Shown piece after piece: positions 1-8,431 of a stretch of 64,000 bases of DNA (positions within the stretch are counted from its first letter, which is position 1; each line of letters starts with the position of its first letter). The stretch lies in NCBI RefSeq assembly GCF_022698165.1, contig NZ_JALDAY010000002.1, forward strand, positions 806,001 to 870,000. The letters are read 5' to 3'. The notes below the pieces were generated by a model that worked only from the letters and a program-made list of their open reading frames with translations, was not told the DNA's origin and searched no databases. The translations under genes were made by a program, and so were the position numbers. Source of the DNA: Streptomyces cylindrosporus. GTDB lineage: Bacteria > Actinomycetota > Actinomycetes > Streptomycetales > Streptomycetaceae.

Positions 1-737
1 CGCACGGTCGGGGTGAGCCGCGCGGGCCACTCGTACTCGCCGATCCGGGTGATCGCGGCGGCGAGCCGGGTGACGGCGTTCTCCTTGTTGACCTTGGAGC
101 CGTGCCCGGCGCGTCCGCGCGCGGTGAGCTTCAGCCAGCCCGTGCCGCGCTCGCCCGCGGCGATCGGATAGAGCTGCCGCCCGGCGCCGTCGTGGAAGGT
201 GAAGGCCCCGGACTCGCTGACGCCCTCGGTGCAGCCCTCGAAGAGCGCCGCGTGCTCGCCGGCCAGGAACCCGGAGCCGTCCCGGGCGCTGTCCTCCTCG
301 TCCGCGGTGAAGGCGACGACGACGTCCCGCCGGGGCCGGACGCCGGCGCGCGCCCAGCCGCGCACGACCGCGAGGATCATCGCGTCCATGTTCTTCATGT
401 CGACCGCGCCGCGCCCCCAGACGACGCCGTCGCGGATCTCCCCGGAGAAGGGGTGCACGCTCCAGTCCTCGGCCCGGGCGGGTACGACGTCCAGGTGGCC
501 GTGGACCAGCAGCGCGTCGGCGGACGGGTCGGAGCCCTCGATGCGGGCCACCACATTGGTCCGGCCCGCGGTGCGCTCCAGCAGGACGGGTTCCAGGCCC
601 GCCCCGGCCAGCTGTTCGGCCGCGTACTCGGCGGCGGGCCGCTCCCGGCAGTCCCCGCCGCCGCGGTTGGTGGTGTCGATGCGGATGAGGTCGGACGTGA
701 ACCGCACGACCTCATCCAGTGCCTGCTCGTCAGCCAT
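1..737 (-). CDS. M20 family metallopeptidase, N-terminal part (runs off left edge)
   Basis: About 245 N-terminal residues of a zinc aminoacylase/dipeptidase-type enzyme; family members are usually about 430-440 residues, so the C-terminal part lies outside the window. The metal-binding HGHLDV and GRGAVDMKN segments and the acidic TADEEDS segment are present, followed by the start of the dimerisation domain (RAGHGSKVN). It should hydrolyse an N-acyl or peptide bond in the cytoplasm. The ATG at 735-737 overlaps the last bases of the upstream M55 gene, so translation is probably coupled. Two peptidases in one unit suggest peptide or D-peptide scavenging. Substrate cannot be told from sequence. 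Confidence 0.9.
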   Translation of the reverse strand, partial: MADEQALDEVVRFTSDLIRIDTTNRGGGDCRERPAAEYAAEQLAGAGLEPVLLERTAGRTNVVARIEGSDPSADALLVHGHLDVVPARAEDWSVHPFSGEIRDGVVWGRGAVDMKNMDAMILAVVRGWARAGVRPRRDVVVAFTADEEDSARDGSGFLAGEHAALFEGCTEGVSESGAFTFHDGAGRQLYPIAAGERGTGWLKLTARGRAGHGSKVNKENAVTRLAAAITRIGEYEWPARLTPTV

Positions 738-1563
738 ACTGCTCCTCCACGGCGGCCGAGACGATCGTGGTGACCGCCTTGAAGGTACGAATCCCCTCGT
801 ACATGGTCCCGCTGGTGTACGCCACTTTCCGTTCCCCGATCCTGCCGACGCCCGGCACGACGGTCGCGGCCATCGCGAGATGCTCGGCGTCGAACTCGAG
901 CGCGACGGTGAACGGCCCTGCCTGCACCGGCTGTTGACGGGCCGCCAGCCGAGCGGCCTCCTTGGCGGCGGCCCGGATGTCGGCGGCCGTGCGGGCCGGT
1001 GTGCGGCACACGGCCGCGTACCGCGAGACATGGTCCTTGACGGCGACCTTCAGCGCCTCGGGCGCATACCCGAGGGCGTCCTCGCAGGCCACGTCGTCAC
1101 CGGTCACCAGGACGACGGGTACCCCGTACTCGGCGACCACGCGTGCGTTCAGCAGGCCCTCGCTGGCCCGCACGTCATCGAGCCACACGCCGGTGATGGA
1201 GTTCGCGAGGTAGGTGTGGGCGAGCACGCCCTCCATGCCGGCGCCGGCGTGGTAGCCGACGAACGCGATGCCGTCGACGTCGCCGTGCTGCACGCCCTCC
1301 ACCATGGACAGCGACTTGTGCCGCCCGGTGAGCATCTGCGTGCGCTCGTCGAGCTGTTCGAGGAGCAGGTTGCGCATCGTCCAGTGCGCCTCGTTGACGA
1401 GCACCTCGTCCGCGCCGCCGTCGAAGAACCCCAGCACGGCGGCGTTCACGTCCGAGGTGAACATCGACCGGCACCGCTCCCACTGCGGCGTCCCCGGCAG
1501 CACGTCGGCCGGCCACGTCACCCCCGTGGCACCCTCCATGTCGGCGCTGATCAGGATCTTCAT
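730..1563 (-). CDS. M55 family D-aminopeptidase (DppA-like)
   Basis: 277 residues, full length for DppA-type zinc D-aminopeptidases that release N-terminal D-amino acids. The expected ligands are in place: Asp8 and Glu10 in ISADMEG, His60 in NEAHW, His105 in GYHAGAG and an acidic residue near 135; His116 matches the catalytic histidine of the family. DppA assembles as a decamer, which is family knowledge and not visible here. The gene overlaps the downstream M20 peptidase by 8 bases. A role in salvaging cell-wall D-peptides is likely but inferred. Confidence 0.93.
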   Translation of the reverse strand: MKILISADMEGATGVTWPADVLPGTPQWERCRSMFTSDVNAAVLGFFDGGADEVLVNEAHWTMRNLLLEQLDERTQMLTGRHKSLSMVEGVQHGDVDGIAFVGYHAGAGMEGVLAHTYLANSITGVWLDDVRASEGLLNARVVAEYGVPVVLVTGDDVACEDALGYAPEALKVAVKDHVSRYAAVCRTPARTAADIRAAAKEAARLAARQQPVQAGPFTVALEFDAEHLAMAATVVPGVGRIGERKVAYTSGTMYEGIRTFKAVTTIVSAAVEEQYG

Positions 1564-1612
1564 GGAGCGCCACGTTACGCGCCACGGGGGGAACGGGCCA
1601 GGAAGCCGGGCT

Positions 1613-2368
1613 TCAGAGGGTGCGGCCGAACAGGTCCAGCAGCGCCGCCCAGTGCCGGTCGGTCGCCTCGGCGCCGTACATCGCCGTGTCCGCCTGGGTG
1701 AAGCCGTGCCGGGCGCCCTCGTACACCTCGCTGCGGTGCCGCACCCCGGCCTCGGTCAGGGACTTCTCCAGCCGGTCGATCTGCTCGGCGGGGTTCGTGG
1801 GGTCCTGGTCGGCGTGGCCGAAGTACAGCTCGGCCGTGACGCGGCCGGCGAGCAGGTGGGGGCTGTCCGGTGCGTCGGTCGCGAGGTACGCGCCGTGGAA
1901 TCCGGCCGCGGCGGCGACGCGGTCCGCGTGCGTGCCGGCGGTGCGCAGCGCGAGCCCCGCGCCCATGCAGTAGCCGGTGACACCGACCGGGCCGTCGGTG
2001 GTCAGCGGGGACGCGGCCAGCCAGTCGAGGTAGACGGCGGCGTCCCGCATCGCGCCCTCGGGGGTGAGGGTGCGCGCGGCCGGCCCCAACTGCGCGAGGA
2101 TCTCCGGGCGTTCGGCCGGGTTGATGAAGTCGGGGAGCTCGACCACGGGCGCGGGCCCGAACCGGTAGAAGACGTTCGGGACCAGCACCGTGTAGCCGGC
2201 CGAGGCCAGCCGGTCGGCCATCGACCTCAGGTGCGGCCGCAGCCCGAAGGCGTCCATGTAGAACAGGACGGCGGGGCGCGGGGTGCTGTCGTCGGGGGTG
2301 GCGAGGTAGGCGTCGACGGTTCCGTCGGGGGTGGTGATCTCGACGGAGCTGCCCTGTACGGCGGTCAT
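1613..2368 (-). CDS. dienelactone hydrolase family protein
   Basis: 251-residue alpha/beta hydrolase. The nucleophile elbow GYCMGAG carries Cys134, and Asp187 or Asp189 (FGHADQD) and His221 (ARHGFT) complete the Cys-Asp-His triad characteristic of dienelactone hydrolases as opposed to serine hydrolases. The length is typical. The family opens enol-lactones in chloro-aromatic degradation, but most members in Streptomyces have unknown substrates. Only 8 bases separate it from the end of the reductase gene upstream (2377), so the two are probably co-transcribed from the divergent promoter near 3100. Confidence 0.88.
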   Translation of the reverse strand: MTAVQGSSVEITTPDGTVDAYLATPDDSTPRPAVLFYMDAFGLRPHLRSMADRLASAGYTVLVPNVFYRFGPAPVVELPDFINPAERPEILAQLGPAARTLTPEGAMRDAAVYLDWLAASPLTTDGPVGVTGYCMGAGLALRTAGTHADRVAAAAGFHGAYLATDAPDSPHLLAGRVTAELYFGHADQDPTNPAEQIDRLEKSLTEAGVRHRSEVYEGARHGFTQADTAMYGAEATDRHWAALLDLFGRTL

Positions 2369-2376
2369 GTGCTCTC

Positions 2377-3096
2377 TCAGCTCTCGCGGGTCGCGGCGTC
2401 GGTCAGTTCCTTCACACGGGCGGCGGGGACGGGCACGCCCTGCGACTGGAAGAACCAGCGCTGCGCCTCCTCCTGGCTCAGCCCCTCCGGCCGCTCCCCC
2501 ATGTACGGCTGCACATAGGCGGGCGTCCCGGGCGCGAGCCGCCAGCTGTCGGCGAGGCCCCCGATGTCGACGGCGTCGTAGCCGAACGCGTCCAGCAGGG
2601 CGACGACCTGCGCCTTGGCCTCCGCGTCGTCACCGGCGACGGGCAGCGCGCTGCGGTCGGCGGCACCCGCGGGACGGGCGAGCGTGACCAGGTGGTGGAA
2701 GTCGATGGTCGCGAACGTCTTCACCACCCGGGAGTCCGCCAGGTGCCGCTGCACCAGCGCGCTGGAGGTCAGCTCACCGCTGCCCAGTTCGGCGATGTCA
2801 CCGTCGCGCTGCGGATGGAAGACCATCGCGTCGACGACGGTCCTGCCCGCGAGCGCGGCGGCCGGCAGCTCGCCGTAGGCCTTCAGCGGTACGGCCGCCA
2901 CGACCAGGTCACCGGCCTGCGCGGCCTCGGCGGGGGTGGCCGCGCGGGCGTGCGGGCCGAGGTCGCCGACCAGGTCGGCGAGGGTCTCGGGGCCGCGGGA
3001 GTTGCTCAGCACGACGTCCAGTCCGGCGGCGACGGCCAGCCGGGCGACCGCACCGCCGATCATGCCGCTGCCGATGATTCCGAGGGTCTTGGTCAC
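2377..3096 (-). CDS. NADPH-dependent F420 reductase-like dinucleotide-binding protein
   Basis: 239 residues. The N-terminal Rossmann motif IGSGMIGG is followed by SNSRGPETL, the pattern that selects NADP in F420H2:NADP oxidoreductase-like proteins. The rest matches the NAD-binding F420 reductase family, although many members act on other substrates. The gene is divergent from the TetR gene at 3194; a palindrome and a repeated decamer lie between them, so it is the likely target of that regulator together with the dienelactone hydrolase downstream. Specific reaction unknown. Confidence 0.82.
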   Translation of the reverse strand: MTKTLGIIGSGMIGGAVARLAVAAGLDVVLSNSRGPETLADLVGDLGPHARAATPAEAAQAGDLVVAAVPLKAYGELPAAALAGRTVVDAMVFHPQRDGDIAELGSGELTSSALVQRHLADSRVVKTFATIDFHHLVTLARPAGAADRSALPVAGDDAEAKAQVVALLDAFGYDAVDIGGLADSWRLAPGTPAYVQPYMGERPEGLSQEEAQRWFFQSQGVPVPAARVKELTDAATRES

Positions 3097-3124
3097 TGTG
3101 GCGCTCCTCCGCGTCGTATGTGAA

Positions 3125-3187
3125 ACTGAGTGTCACGCTAACCACTGAGTGTCGACACTGCAAGCGAGGTTCGACGGGAGCTAGGAT
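3125..3187 (+). promoter_or_regulatory. TetR operator and leaderless promoter
   Basis: The decamer ACTGAGTGTC occurs at 3125-3134 and 3144-3153. The second copy overlaps a perfect 12-bp palindrome, AGTGTCGACACT (3148-3159). A -35/-10 pair CTGCAA (3158-3163) and TAGGAT (3182-3187) spaced by 18 follows, so transcription would start at or next to the GTG at 3194, giving a leaderless mRNA. The palindrome abuts the -35, as expected for autorepression. Seen in sequence; binding is inferred. Confidence 0.55.
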
Positions 3188-3193
3188 CAGGGG

Positions 3194-3784
3194 GTGACCG
3201 GAGCAGCGCGCACGAACACGAGGGACATCGCCCGGGCCGCCGTACGGGCCGAACTGGCCCAGGTGGCCTTCGAGTTGTTCCGCCGGGAGGGGTTCGACAA
3301 GGTCACCCTGGACGACCTCGCGGCGGCCGCGGGCGTGTCCCGCTCCACCTTCCTGCGCTATTTCGGCACCAAGGAGGACGCCGTCCTGGGCGCCTTCGAC
3401 GGACATGACCGGCGGGTCGCCGACGCCCTGCGCGCCCGGCCGGCCGGCGAGGACGAGTGGACGGCGCTGCGGCGGGCGCTGGACACGGTGATCGAGCGCT
3501 ACCACGTGGACCCGGCCGGCTCCCTGGAGACGACCCGGCTGGTCCGGGACACCCCGGCGCTGTGCGCCCGGCACCTGGAGAAGCAGTACAGCTGGCGCCC
3601 GGCCCTGTCCGAGGCCCTCGCCGGGCGCGCGGGCGCCGAGCGGCCGACGCTCGCCCAGTCCGTCCGCGCGGCGGCCGCCCTGGACTGTCTGAACGTCGCC
3701 CTCGACCACTGGCTCGCCTCGGACGGCCACCAGGACCTGGTCGCCCTGCTGGACGAGGCCTTCGCGTCGCTCGCGGCGGGCTGA
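3194..3784 (+). CDS. TetR family transcriptional regulator
   Basis: 196 residues with a standard N-terminal helix-turn-helix (about residues 14-60: KVTLDDLAAAAGVSRSTFLRYF) and a variable ligand-binding C-terminal domain. The GTG at 3194 sits directly behind a -10 box, suggesting a leaderless transcript. Divergent from the reductase/dienelactone hydrolase pair and most likely represses both directions through the palindrome at 3148-3159. The inducer cannot be read from the sequence. Confidence 0.93.
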   Translation: MTGAARTNTRDIARAAVRAELAQVAFELFRREGFDKVTLDDLAAAAGVSRSTFLRYFGTKEDAVLGAFDGHDRRVADALRARPAGEDEWTALRRALDTVIERYHVDPAGSLETTRLVRDTPALCARHLEKQYSWRPALSEALAGRAGAERPTLAQSVRAAAALDCLNVALDHWLASDGHQDLVALLDEAFASLAAG

Positions 3785-3796
3785 CCCGGCCCAGGG

Positions 3797-4756
3797 TCAG
3801 ATGGACACGGCCACCGCGTTGAACGTCGTCTCCGGCGTCTGCGGGCTGGTGAAACGGGCGTTGACCAGATACAGCCGGCTGCCGAACCGGGCCGCGGTGG
3901 TCGGGACGTCGAAGCGCGGGTCGGTGATCGTGCTGCGCAGCGTCGCGGTCGTGGCCTTGGCGTCGAGGTCGAACACGCTGATCAGGTTGAGGCGGTTCTG
4001 CACGACGTACAGGGTGCGGCCGATGCGCCACAGCCCGTCGCCATTGGCCACGTCGGCCGCGCCGGACAGGGTTATCTCGGTCGCGTGCCCGGTCCTCAGG
4101 CTCACGTTGTAGAGCTTGCCGGGGGTGCTGCTGACGACGATCAGGCCGCGGCCGTCCGGCGTGCCGACGACGCCGTTGGCGTTGTTGACGTCCGGGGTCT
4201 GCACCCAGTCGCCGGTCAGCGGCAGGGCACGCACCTCGCCGTCGCGGCCGCGCGGGACGCCGTACAGCGCGGCGGCGCGCGAGTCGGTGAACCAGGCACG
4301 GTCGCCGAGCAGGGTGACGTCGTTGATGAAGTGGCCGGTGGCCTCGGTGAGTTGGTACGTCTTCAGGAGCTCGCCGGTGCGGGAGTCGTGGACGCGGGCG
4401 ACTCCCGTGCTGCCGGCGACGTAGAGCAGTCCGTCGCGGTCCAGCTTGAGGCCGACGGCGACCTGGCCGGTCGCGCCCGCGTAGAGCACTCCGCCCTCGC
4501 CGGTGCGCAGGTCGGTGCGGTAGAGGGCGCCGTTCGCGCGCGAGCCCAGGTACGCGAAGGGCTTGCCGCCGATCGCGATGCCCTCGGGGAGCCAGCCGTC
4601 GGGGAGCGGGAACTCGGTCGGCCAGGTCGCCTCGCCGGCGGACGGCGCGGCACTCGCCGTACCGGCACCGGCCGCCACGGCGAGACCGGCCAGCGCGGCC
4701 GAGCCGAGCAGGGCCCGCCGGGACGGACGGTGGGGGTGGGGGTAGGTCCGGGTCAT
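3797..4756 (-). CDS. Tat-exported SMP-30/gluconolactonase-like beta-propeller protein
   Basis: 319 residues from the ATG at 4756. The N-terminus has a twin-arginine signal (RPSRRALLGSAALAGLAVAAG) with cleavage predicted after TASA. The mature protein is built of repeated beta-blades (VARVHDSRTGELL, NGVVGTPDGRGLIVVSS) like SMP-30/NHL-type six-bladed propellers. The function is unknown; lactonase activity would need metal ligands that I cannot place with confidence. Stops 12 bases from the convergent TetR gene. A longer frame upstream to 4903 lacks a ribosome site and would bury the signal peptide, so I rejected it. Confidence 0.82.
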   Translation of the reverse strand: MTRTYPHPHRPSRRALLGSAALAGLAVAAGAGTASAAPSAGEATWPTEFPLPDGWLPEGIAIGGKPFAYLGSRANGALYRTDLRTGEGGVLYAGATGQVAVGLKLDRDGLLYVAGSTGVARVHDSRTGELLKTYQLTEATGHFINDVTLLGDRAWFTDSRAAALYGVPRGRDGEVRALPLTGDWVQTPDVNNANGVVGTPDGRGLIVVSSTPGKLYNVSLRTGHATEITLSGAADVANGDGLWRIGRTLYVVQNRLNLISVFDLDAKATTATLRSTITDPRFDVPTTAARFGSRLYLVNARFTSPQTPETTFNAVAVSI

Positions 4757-4923
4757 GGTTCGGGCCTCCGGGGATGGGGGGACGGGACGGCGAACACGTG
4801 GCTGGACGAACAACGGGAAGCCGATGACCCGGCCTTGACCGAGATTTCGATTCCTGTTCGTGTCAAACGAACCGCCGCCCACGGGAGTTCCCCGCCGCCC
4901 CACCCGTCCCGGTCAAGGCCCCG

Positions 4924-5649
4924 TCAGCTCGCCCGCCCCGCCACCACCCACTTCGACGGCAGCACGAGCCGCGTCCCATCGGGCGCGAACTCCGTTGTCG
5001 TGAGCGGGAGTTCGCCGCTCGCCAGGATCGTCAGACCGGCCGCGCGGAAGTACTCGGGTACGTCCGCGTCGGCCACCTCGCCGGGGGCGATGCCGTGCCG
5101 GAAGATCGGGGCGAGCTTGGGCGGCGGGCCGGCCGGGCTCTGGGCCAGGCCCAGCAGCACCGGCTTGGCGTCCTCGGAGAGTTCGACGAGGAAGACGCGC
5201 CCCCGGTCGCCGAGGAGCGCGGCGATCCCGTCCACCATGGGCTGCCGGTCGTCGGGCTCGGCCTGGTGCAGGACGCCGCGCATGTAGACGTTGGCGTCGC
5301 CGAGTTCCGCGTGCAGCGACTCCGTCTCGTTCTTCTCGACGGCGTCCAGCACCCGGTAGGTCGCCTGCCCGGCGGGGTCGGAATGCCGGGCGTGCTCGAT
5401 CGCGGCGCCGGACAGGTCGGCGCCGACGACGTGCCGGAAGCGGTCGGCGAGGAACCGGGTCTGGGTGCCGTTCCCGCAGCCGAGGTCCACCATCGCGAGG
5501 CCGGGTTCGGCGAGGTGCGGCTCGAACAGCGCCAGATGGAGCGCGGCGGTCAGCGCCGGCTCCGCGTCCCAGAAGACGGCCCCCTCCTCCTCGGGGGCCT
5601 CCCGCCAGAAGCCCTCCCAGGCCTCCCGGTACCGACTCGTCACGCTCAT
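4924..5649 (-). CDS. class I SAM-dependent methyltransferase
   Basis: 241 residues. The SAM-binding motif I is MVDLGCGNGTQT with an acidic residue ending strand 2 (GADLSG). The substrate is unknown. The ATG at 5649 is preceded by GGGGAG at a good distance; a TTG two codons upstream is less likely. A plausible promoter reads TTGTAG, 17-base spacer, TAGACC on this strand between 5731 and 5703. It stands alone between genes of unrelated function. Confidence 0.85.
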   Translation of the reverse strand: MSVTSRYREAWEGFWREAPEEEGAVFWDAEPALTAALHLALFEPHLAEPGLAMVDLGCGNGTQTRFLADRFRHVVGADLSGAAIEHARHSDPAGQATYRVLDAVEKNETESLHAELGDANVYMRGVLHQAEPDDRQPMVDGIAALLGDRGRVFLVELSEDAKPVLLGLAQSPAGPPPKLAPIFRHGIAPGEVADADVPEYFRAAGLTILASGELPLTTTEFAPDGTRLVLPSKWVVAGRAS

Positions 5650-5702
5650 GGCCAACTCCCCAGGGTGCGCCGCGAATCCCGCCGCAAGTGACGGGCCAGT
5701 AC

Positions 5703-5731
5703 GGTCTATCGCGCCCTGGTCACGGCTACAA
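5703..5731 (-). promoter_or_regulatory. candidate promoter of the methyltransferase gene
   Basis: On the minus strand TTGTAG (5731-5726) and TAGACC (5708-5703) are separated by 17 bases, about 50 bases upstream of the ATG at 5649. The match to the vegetative consensus is moderate. Apart from this, the gap 5650-5822 shows nothing distinctive. Confidence 0.35.
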
Positions 5732-5822
5732 GCGCGTCGCGCATTCCTTCACTCCCCATTCGACCCGGGTCCGCCCCTGCGCGCCCCGCGCGCCCCTGTG
5801 GCGCGGTCGGCCGGGACGCGGT

Positions 5823-8288
5823 TCAGCGCCGCGGCAGGGTCAGTTCGAACCAGACGGTCTTGCCGGCCTTGGTGCGGCTGGTGCCCCATTCGCGGGCGAG
5901 CGTGCTGACCACGCGCAGGCCGCGCCCGAACTCGTCGGTCGGGCCGGCGTTGAGCAGGGTCGGCAGCTCGTGGTCGTCGTCCTCCACCTCGCACAGCAGG
6001 GTGTCGCCGCGGACCAGCCGCAGCTCGACCGGACGGCTGTGGGAGTGCCGTACCGCGTTGGTGACGAGCTCGCTGACCATCAGCTCGGCGTGGTCGGCGA
6101 GTTTCGCGAGCCCCCAGTCGTGCAGTTGCTCGCGGACTGCGGCACGCGCGCGTGGCACCTCGACCGGGTCGGGGGTGATGCGCCACTCGGCGACGTCGTC
6201 CGCCTCGATGCCGTTCAGTCGGGCCATCAGCAGGGCCACGTCGTCCTTGCGGCCGCCGCGGGTGTTGAGGGCGCGGATGATGGAGTCGCAGGCGTCGTCC
6301 ATGGAGGCCGCCGGGTGGGCGGCGGACTCGCTGAGCGTGGCGAGCCCCACGCCGATGTCCTCGCCGCGCACCTCGACCAGCCCGTCGGTGCACATCACCA
6401 GGCGGTCGCCGGGTTCCACGCGCACGCGTACCGCCTCGAAGGGCACTCCGCCGACCCCGATGGGCGCGCCGGTCGGCAGGTCGAGCAGCTCACTGTGGCC
6501 GTCCTCGGCACGCACCAACACGGGTGGGATATGGCCGGCGTTGGCGATGTGCAGCTCGCTCGCGATCGGGTCGTACACGGCGTACACGCAGGTCGCGAGG
6601 TAGTTGTCGCCGAGGCGCTGGGCGAGGTCGTCGAGGTTGCGCAGCAGTTGCGCGGGCGGCAGGTCGAGCGCGGCCATGGTCTGCACGGCCGTACGCAACT
6701 GGCCCATCATGGCGGCCGAGTTGAGGCCGTGGCCCATGACGTCGCCGACGACCAGGGCGGTGCGGGCGCCGGGCAGCTTCACGGAGTCGAACCAGTCGCC
6801 GCCGACCCGGCCGAGGAGCGTGCCGGGAAGGTAGCGGGTGGCGATGTCGCAGCCCGCCATGCGCGGCGGGATGTGCGGCAGCATGCTGTCCTGGAGGGTC
6901 TCGGCGACGCTCTCCTGGTAGGTGTACATGCGCGCGTTGTCGAGCACGAGCCCCGCGCGGGCGGCGAGTTCGGCGCCGGTGACGCGGTCCATGTCGTTGA
7001 AGACGGGCCGCTCCGGGTGGCGGAGCAGGATCATGAAGCCCAGAACGACGTTCCGTGCCTTCAGGGGCACGACCAGCATGGAGCGGCCGGTGATGAGGGG
7101 CCTGATGTCGCGCTTCTCGAACTGCGCGGCGATCGCGTGGCCCATCTCCTCGCTGATGCGCGGCACCAGGACGGGTTCGCCGCTGGTCATGCACTGGAAG
7201 AACGGGGTGTGCGCCGGGAACGGCATGGCCTCGCCGACCGGCACGACGTCGTCCCAGCGGCCCGGTTCGTCGGTGTGCTCCAGGGCCACCCGGTGCCACA
7301 TCGTGGTGGTGTCGGGCACGCCCTCCGGGAACCCCTCGCCCGCGACGACCTGCTCGCGCAGATAGGTGCCGGCGACATCGGTGAAGCGCGGTACGACGGC
7401 CTTGCTGACCTCGATGATCGTCCGCGAGAGGTCGAGGGAGGTGCCGATGCGCCCGCTGACCTCGTTGAGGAACTCGAGGTGCTCGCGGACGGCCGCGTAC
7501 TCCAGGTCCTCGCCGTCGTCGGCGGTGTCCTGCGGCACCGGCAGGCCCTCGGCCACCGCGCGGGCGGCCCGCTCGCGGCGCGCCCTGCGCTCGGCGCGCC
7601 GGGGCACGCCCCAGTCGGGGGTGACGGGCACCCGGTCGTTCTGGCTGAACTCCAGGACGGGATAGCCCAGTTCGAGGACCTGAGCGACGATGCGGGCGCT
7701 CTCGTCCACGCTCATGCTCGGCAGGATCTCCGGCAGCCGGCGGGCCAGCTCCTCGGCGCCGGGGAAGTCGGTGTGCAGGGCGAAGCCCGGGGCGATCCGC
7801 TCGAAGGCCATGTCCCCGTCGGCGCCGTCGGCCTCGTCCCGGCGCAGGCCCGCGGTGTCGGCGGCGAGCACCAGCAGCCGCTCGCTCCCCGGACCCACCA
7901 GGGGGTACGCCCACCACAGCACGTCGACCCGGTCCCTCTCGGGCACGGTGAGGCGGGCGCGCCCCGCGGCCGGGTAGGAGAGCCTGCCGCCGAGGGAGGA
8001 CTCGAGGTCGGGTCCGAGCCCGTCGTAGTCCGCGTACGTGCCGTACAGCGGAGTCTCGTCCTCGTCGGGCAGGGCGCCTGAGACGGGCAGCAGGTCGACG
8101 GCGGGGTGCCCGATCGCCTCGTCCTTGGGGACTCCGAACAGGCGGCGCGCGCCGGTGCTCCAGTGCGAGACGAGACCGTCGCGGCCCACCACGACCACGG
8201 CCAGCGGGATGCGCCCGGCGTGCCCGGTCGGCGCGCCGTTCCCAGCAGCAGGGCTGGGAGGTGCGTCCCTCTCGGTGCCACGTTCCAT
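5823..8288 (-). CDS. PAS-GAF-SpoIIE phosphatase with C-terminal HATPase domain
   Basis: 821 residues from the ATG at 8288 (a GTG at 8336 is possible but has no ribosome site at proper distance). Order: PAS sensor (about 25-140), GAF (about 270-430), PP2C/SpoIIE serine phosphatase (about 450-660, with VVGDVMGHGLNSAAMM and TDGLVEVR metal-site segments), and a histidine-kinase-like anti-sigma ATPase (about 700-815, ELVTNAVRHS and GRGLRVVS). Such proteins control anti-anti-sigma factor phosphorylation in partner-switching cascades. No sigma factor or antagonist gene lies next to it, so its partner is elsewhere. Confidence 0.92.
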   Translation of the reverse strand: MERGTERDAPPSPAAGNGAPTGHAGRIPLAVVVVGRDGLVSHWSTGARRLFGVPKDEAIGHPAVDLLPVSGALPDEDETPLYGTYADYDGLGPDLESSLGGRLSYPAAGRARLTVPERDRVDVLWWAYPLVGPGSERLLVLAADTAGLRRDEADGADGDMAFERIAPGFALHTDFPGAEELARRLPEILPSMSVDESARIVAQVLELGYPVLEFSQNDRVPVTPDWGVPRRAERRARRERAARAVAEGLPVPQDTADDGEDLEYAAVREHLEFLNEVSGRIGTSLDLSRTIIEVSKAVVPRFTDVAGTYLREQVVAGEGFPEGVPDTTTMWHRVALEHTDEPGRWDDVVPVGEAMPFPAHTPFFQCMTSGEPVLVPRISEEMGHAIAAQFEKRDIRPLITGRSMLVVPLKARNVVLGFMILLRHPERPVFNDMDRVTGAELAARAGLVLDNARMYTYQESVAETLQDSMLPHIPPRMAGCDIATRYLPGTLLGRVGGDWFDSVKLPGARTALVVGDVMGHGLNSAAMMGQLRTAVQTMAALDLPPAQLLRNLDDLAQRLGDNYLATCVYAVYDPIASELHIANAGHIPPVLVRAEDGHSELLDLPTGAPIGVGGVPFEAVRVRVEPGDRLVMCTDGLVEVRGEDIGVGLATLSESAAHPAASMDDACDSIIRALNTRGGRKDDVALLMARLNGIEADDVAEWRITPDPVEVPRARAAVREQLHDWGLAKLADHAELMVSELVTNAVRHSHSRPVELRLVRGDTLLCEVEDDDHELPTLLNAGPTDEFGRGLRVVSTLAREWGTSRTKAGKTVWFELTLPRR

Positions 8289-8431
8289 GGCCCAGGCCCT
8301 CTCTCCGCACGGCTCCGCAAGATCTGTGTAGCCCACTCCACGGTACGGCTCCCGTCATCGGTGATGTGCGGCAATACGGGAATTGGTGCGGGGCGGGCGC
8401 ACGGGCGCGTGGGCGTGTGCGCCGGAGTGGT

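Noticed and set aside
5688..8081. 797-codon open frame on the plus strand opposite the SpoIIE-type gene
   Set aside because: It is the high-GC antisense shadow of a gene with clear domains; its translation is low-complexity Gly/Val/Arg/Asp without family similarity. The same holds for the long plus-strand frame at 8261-10933.
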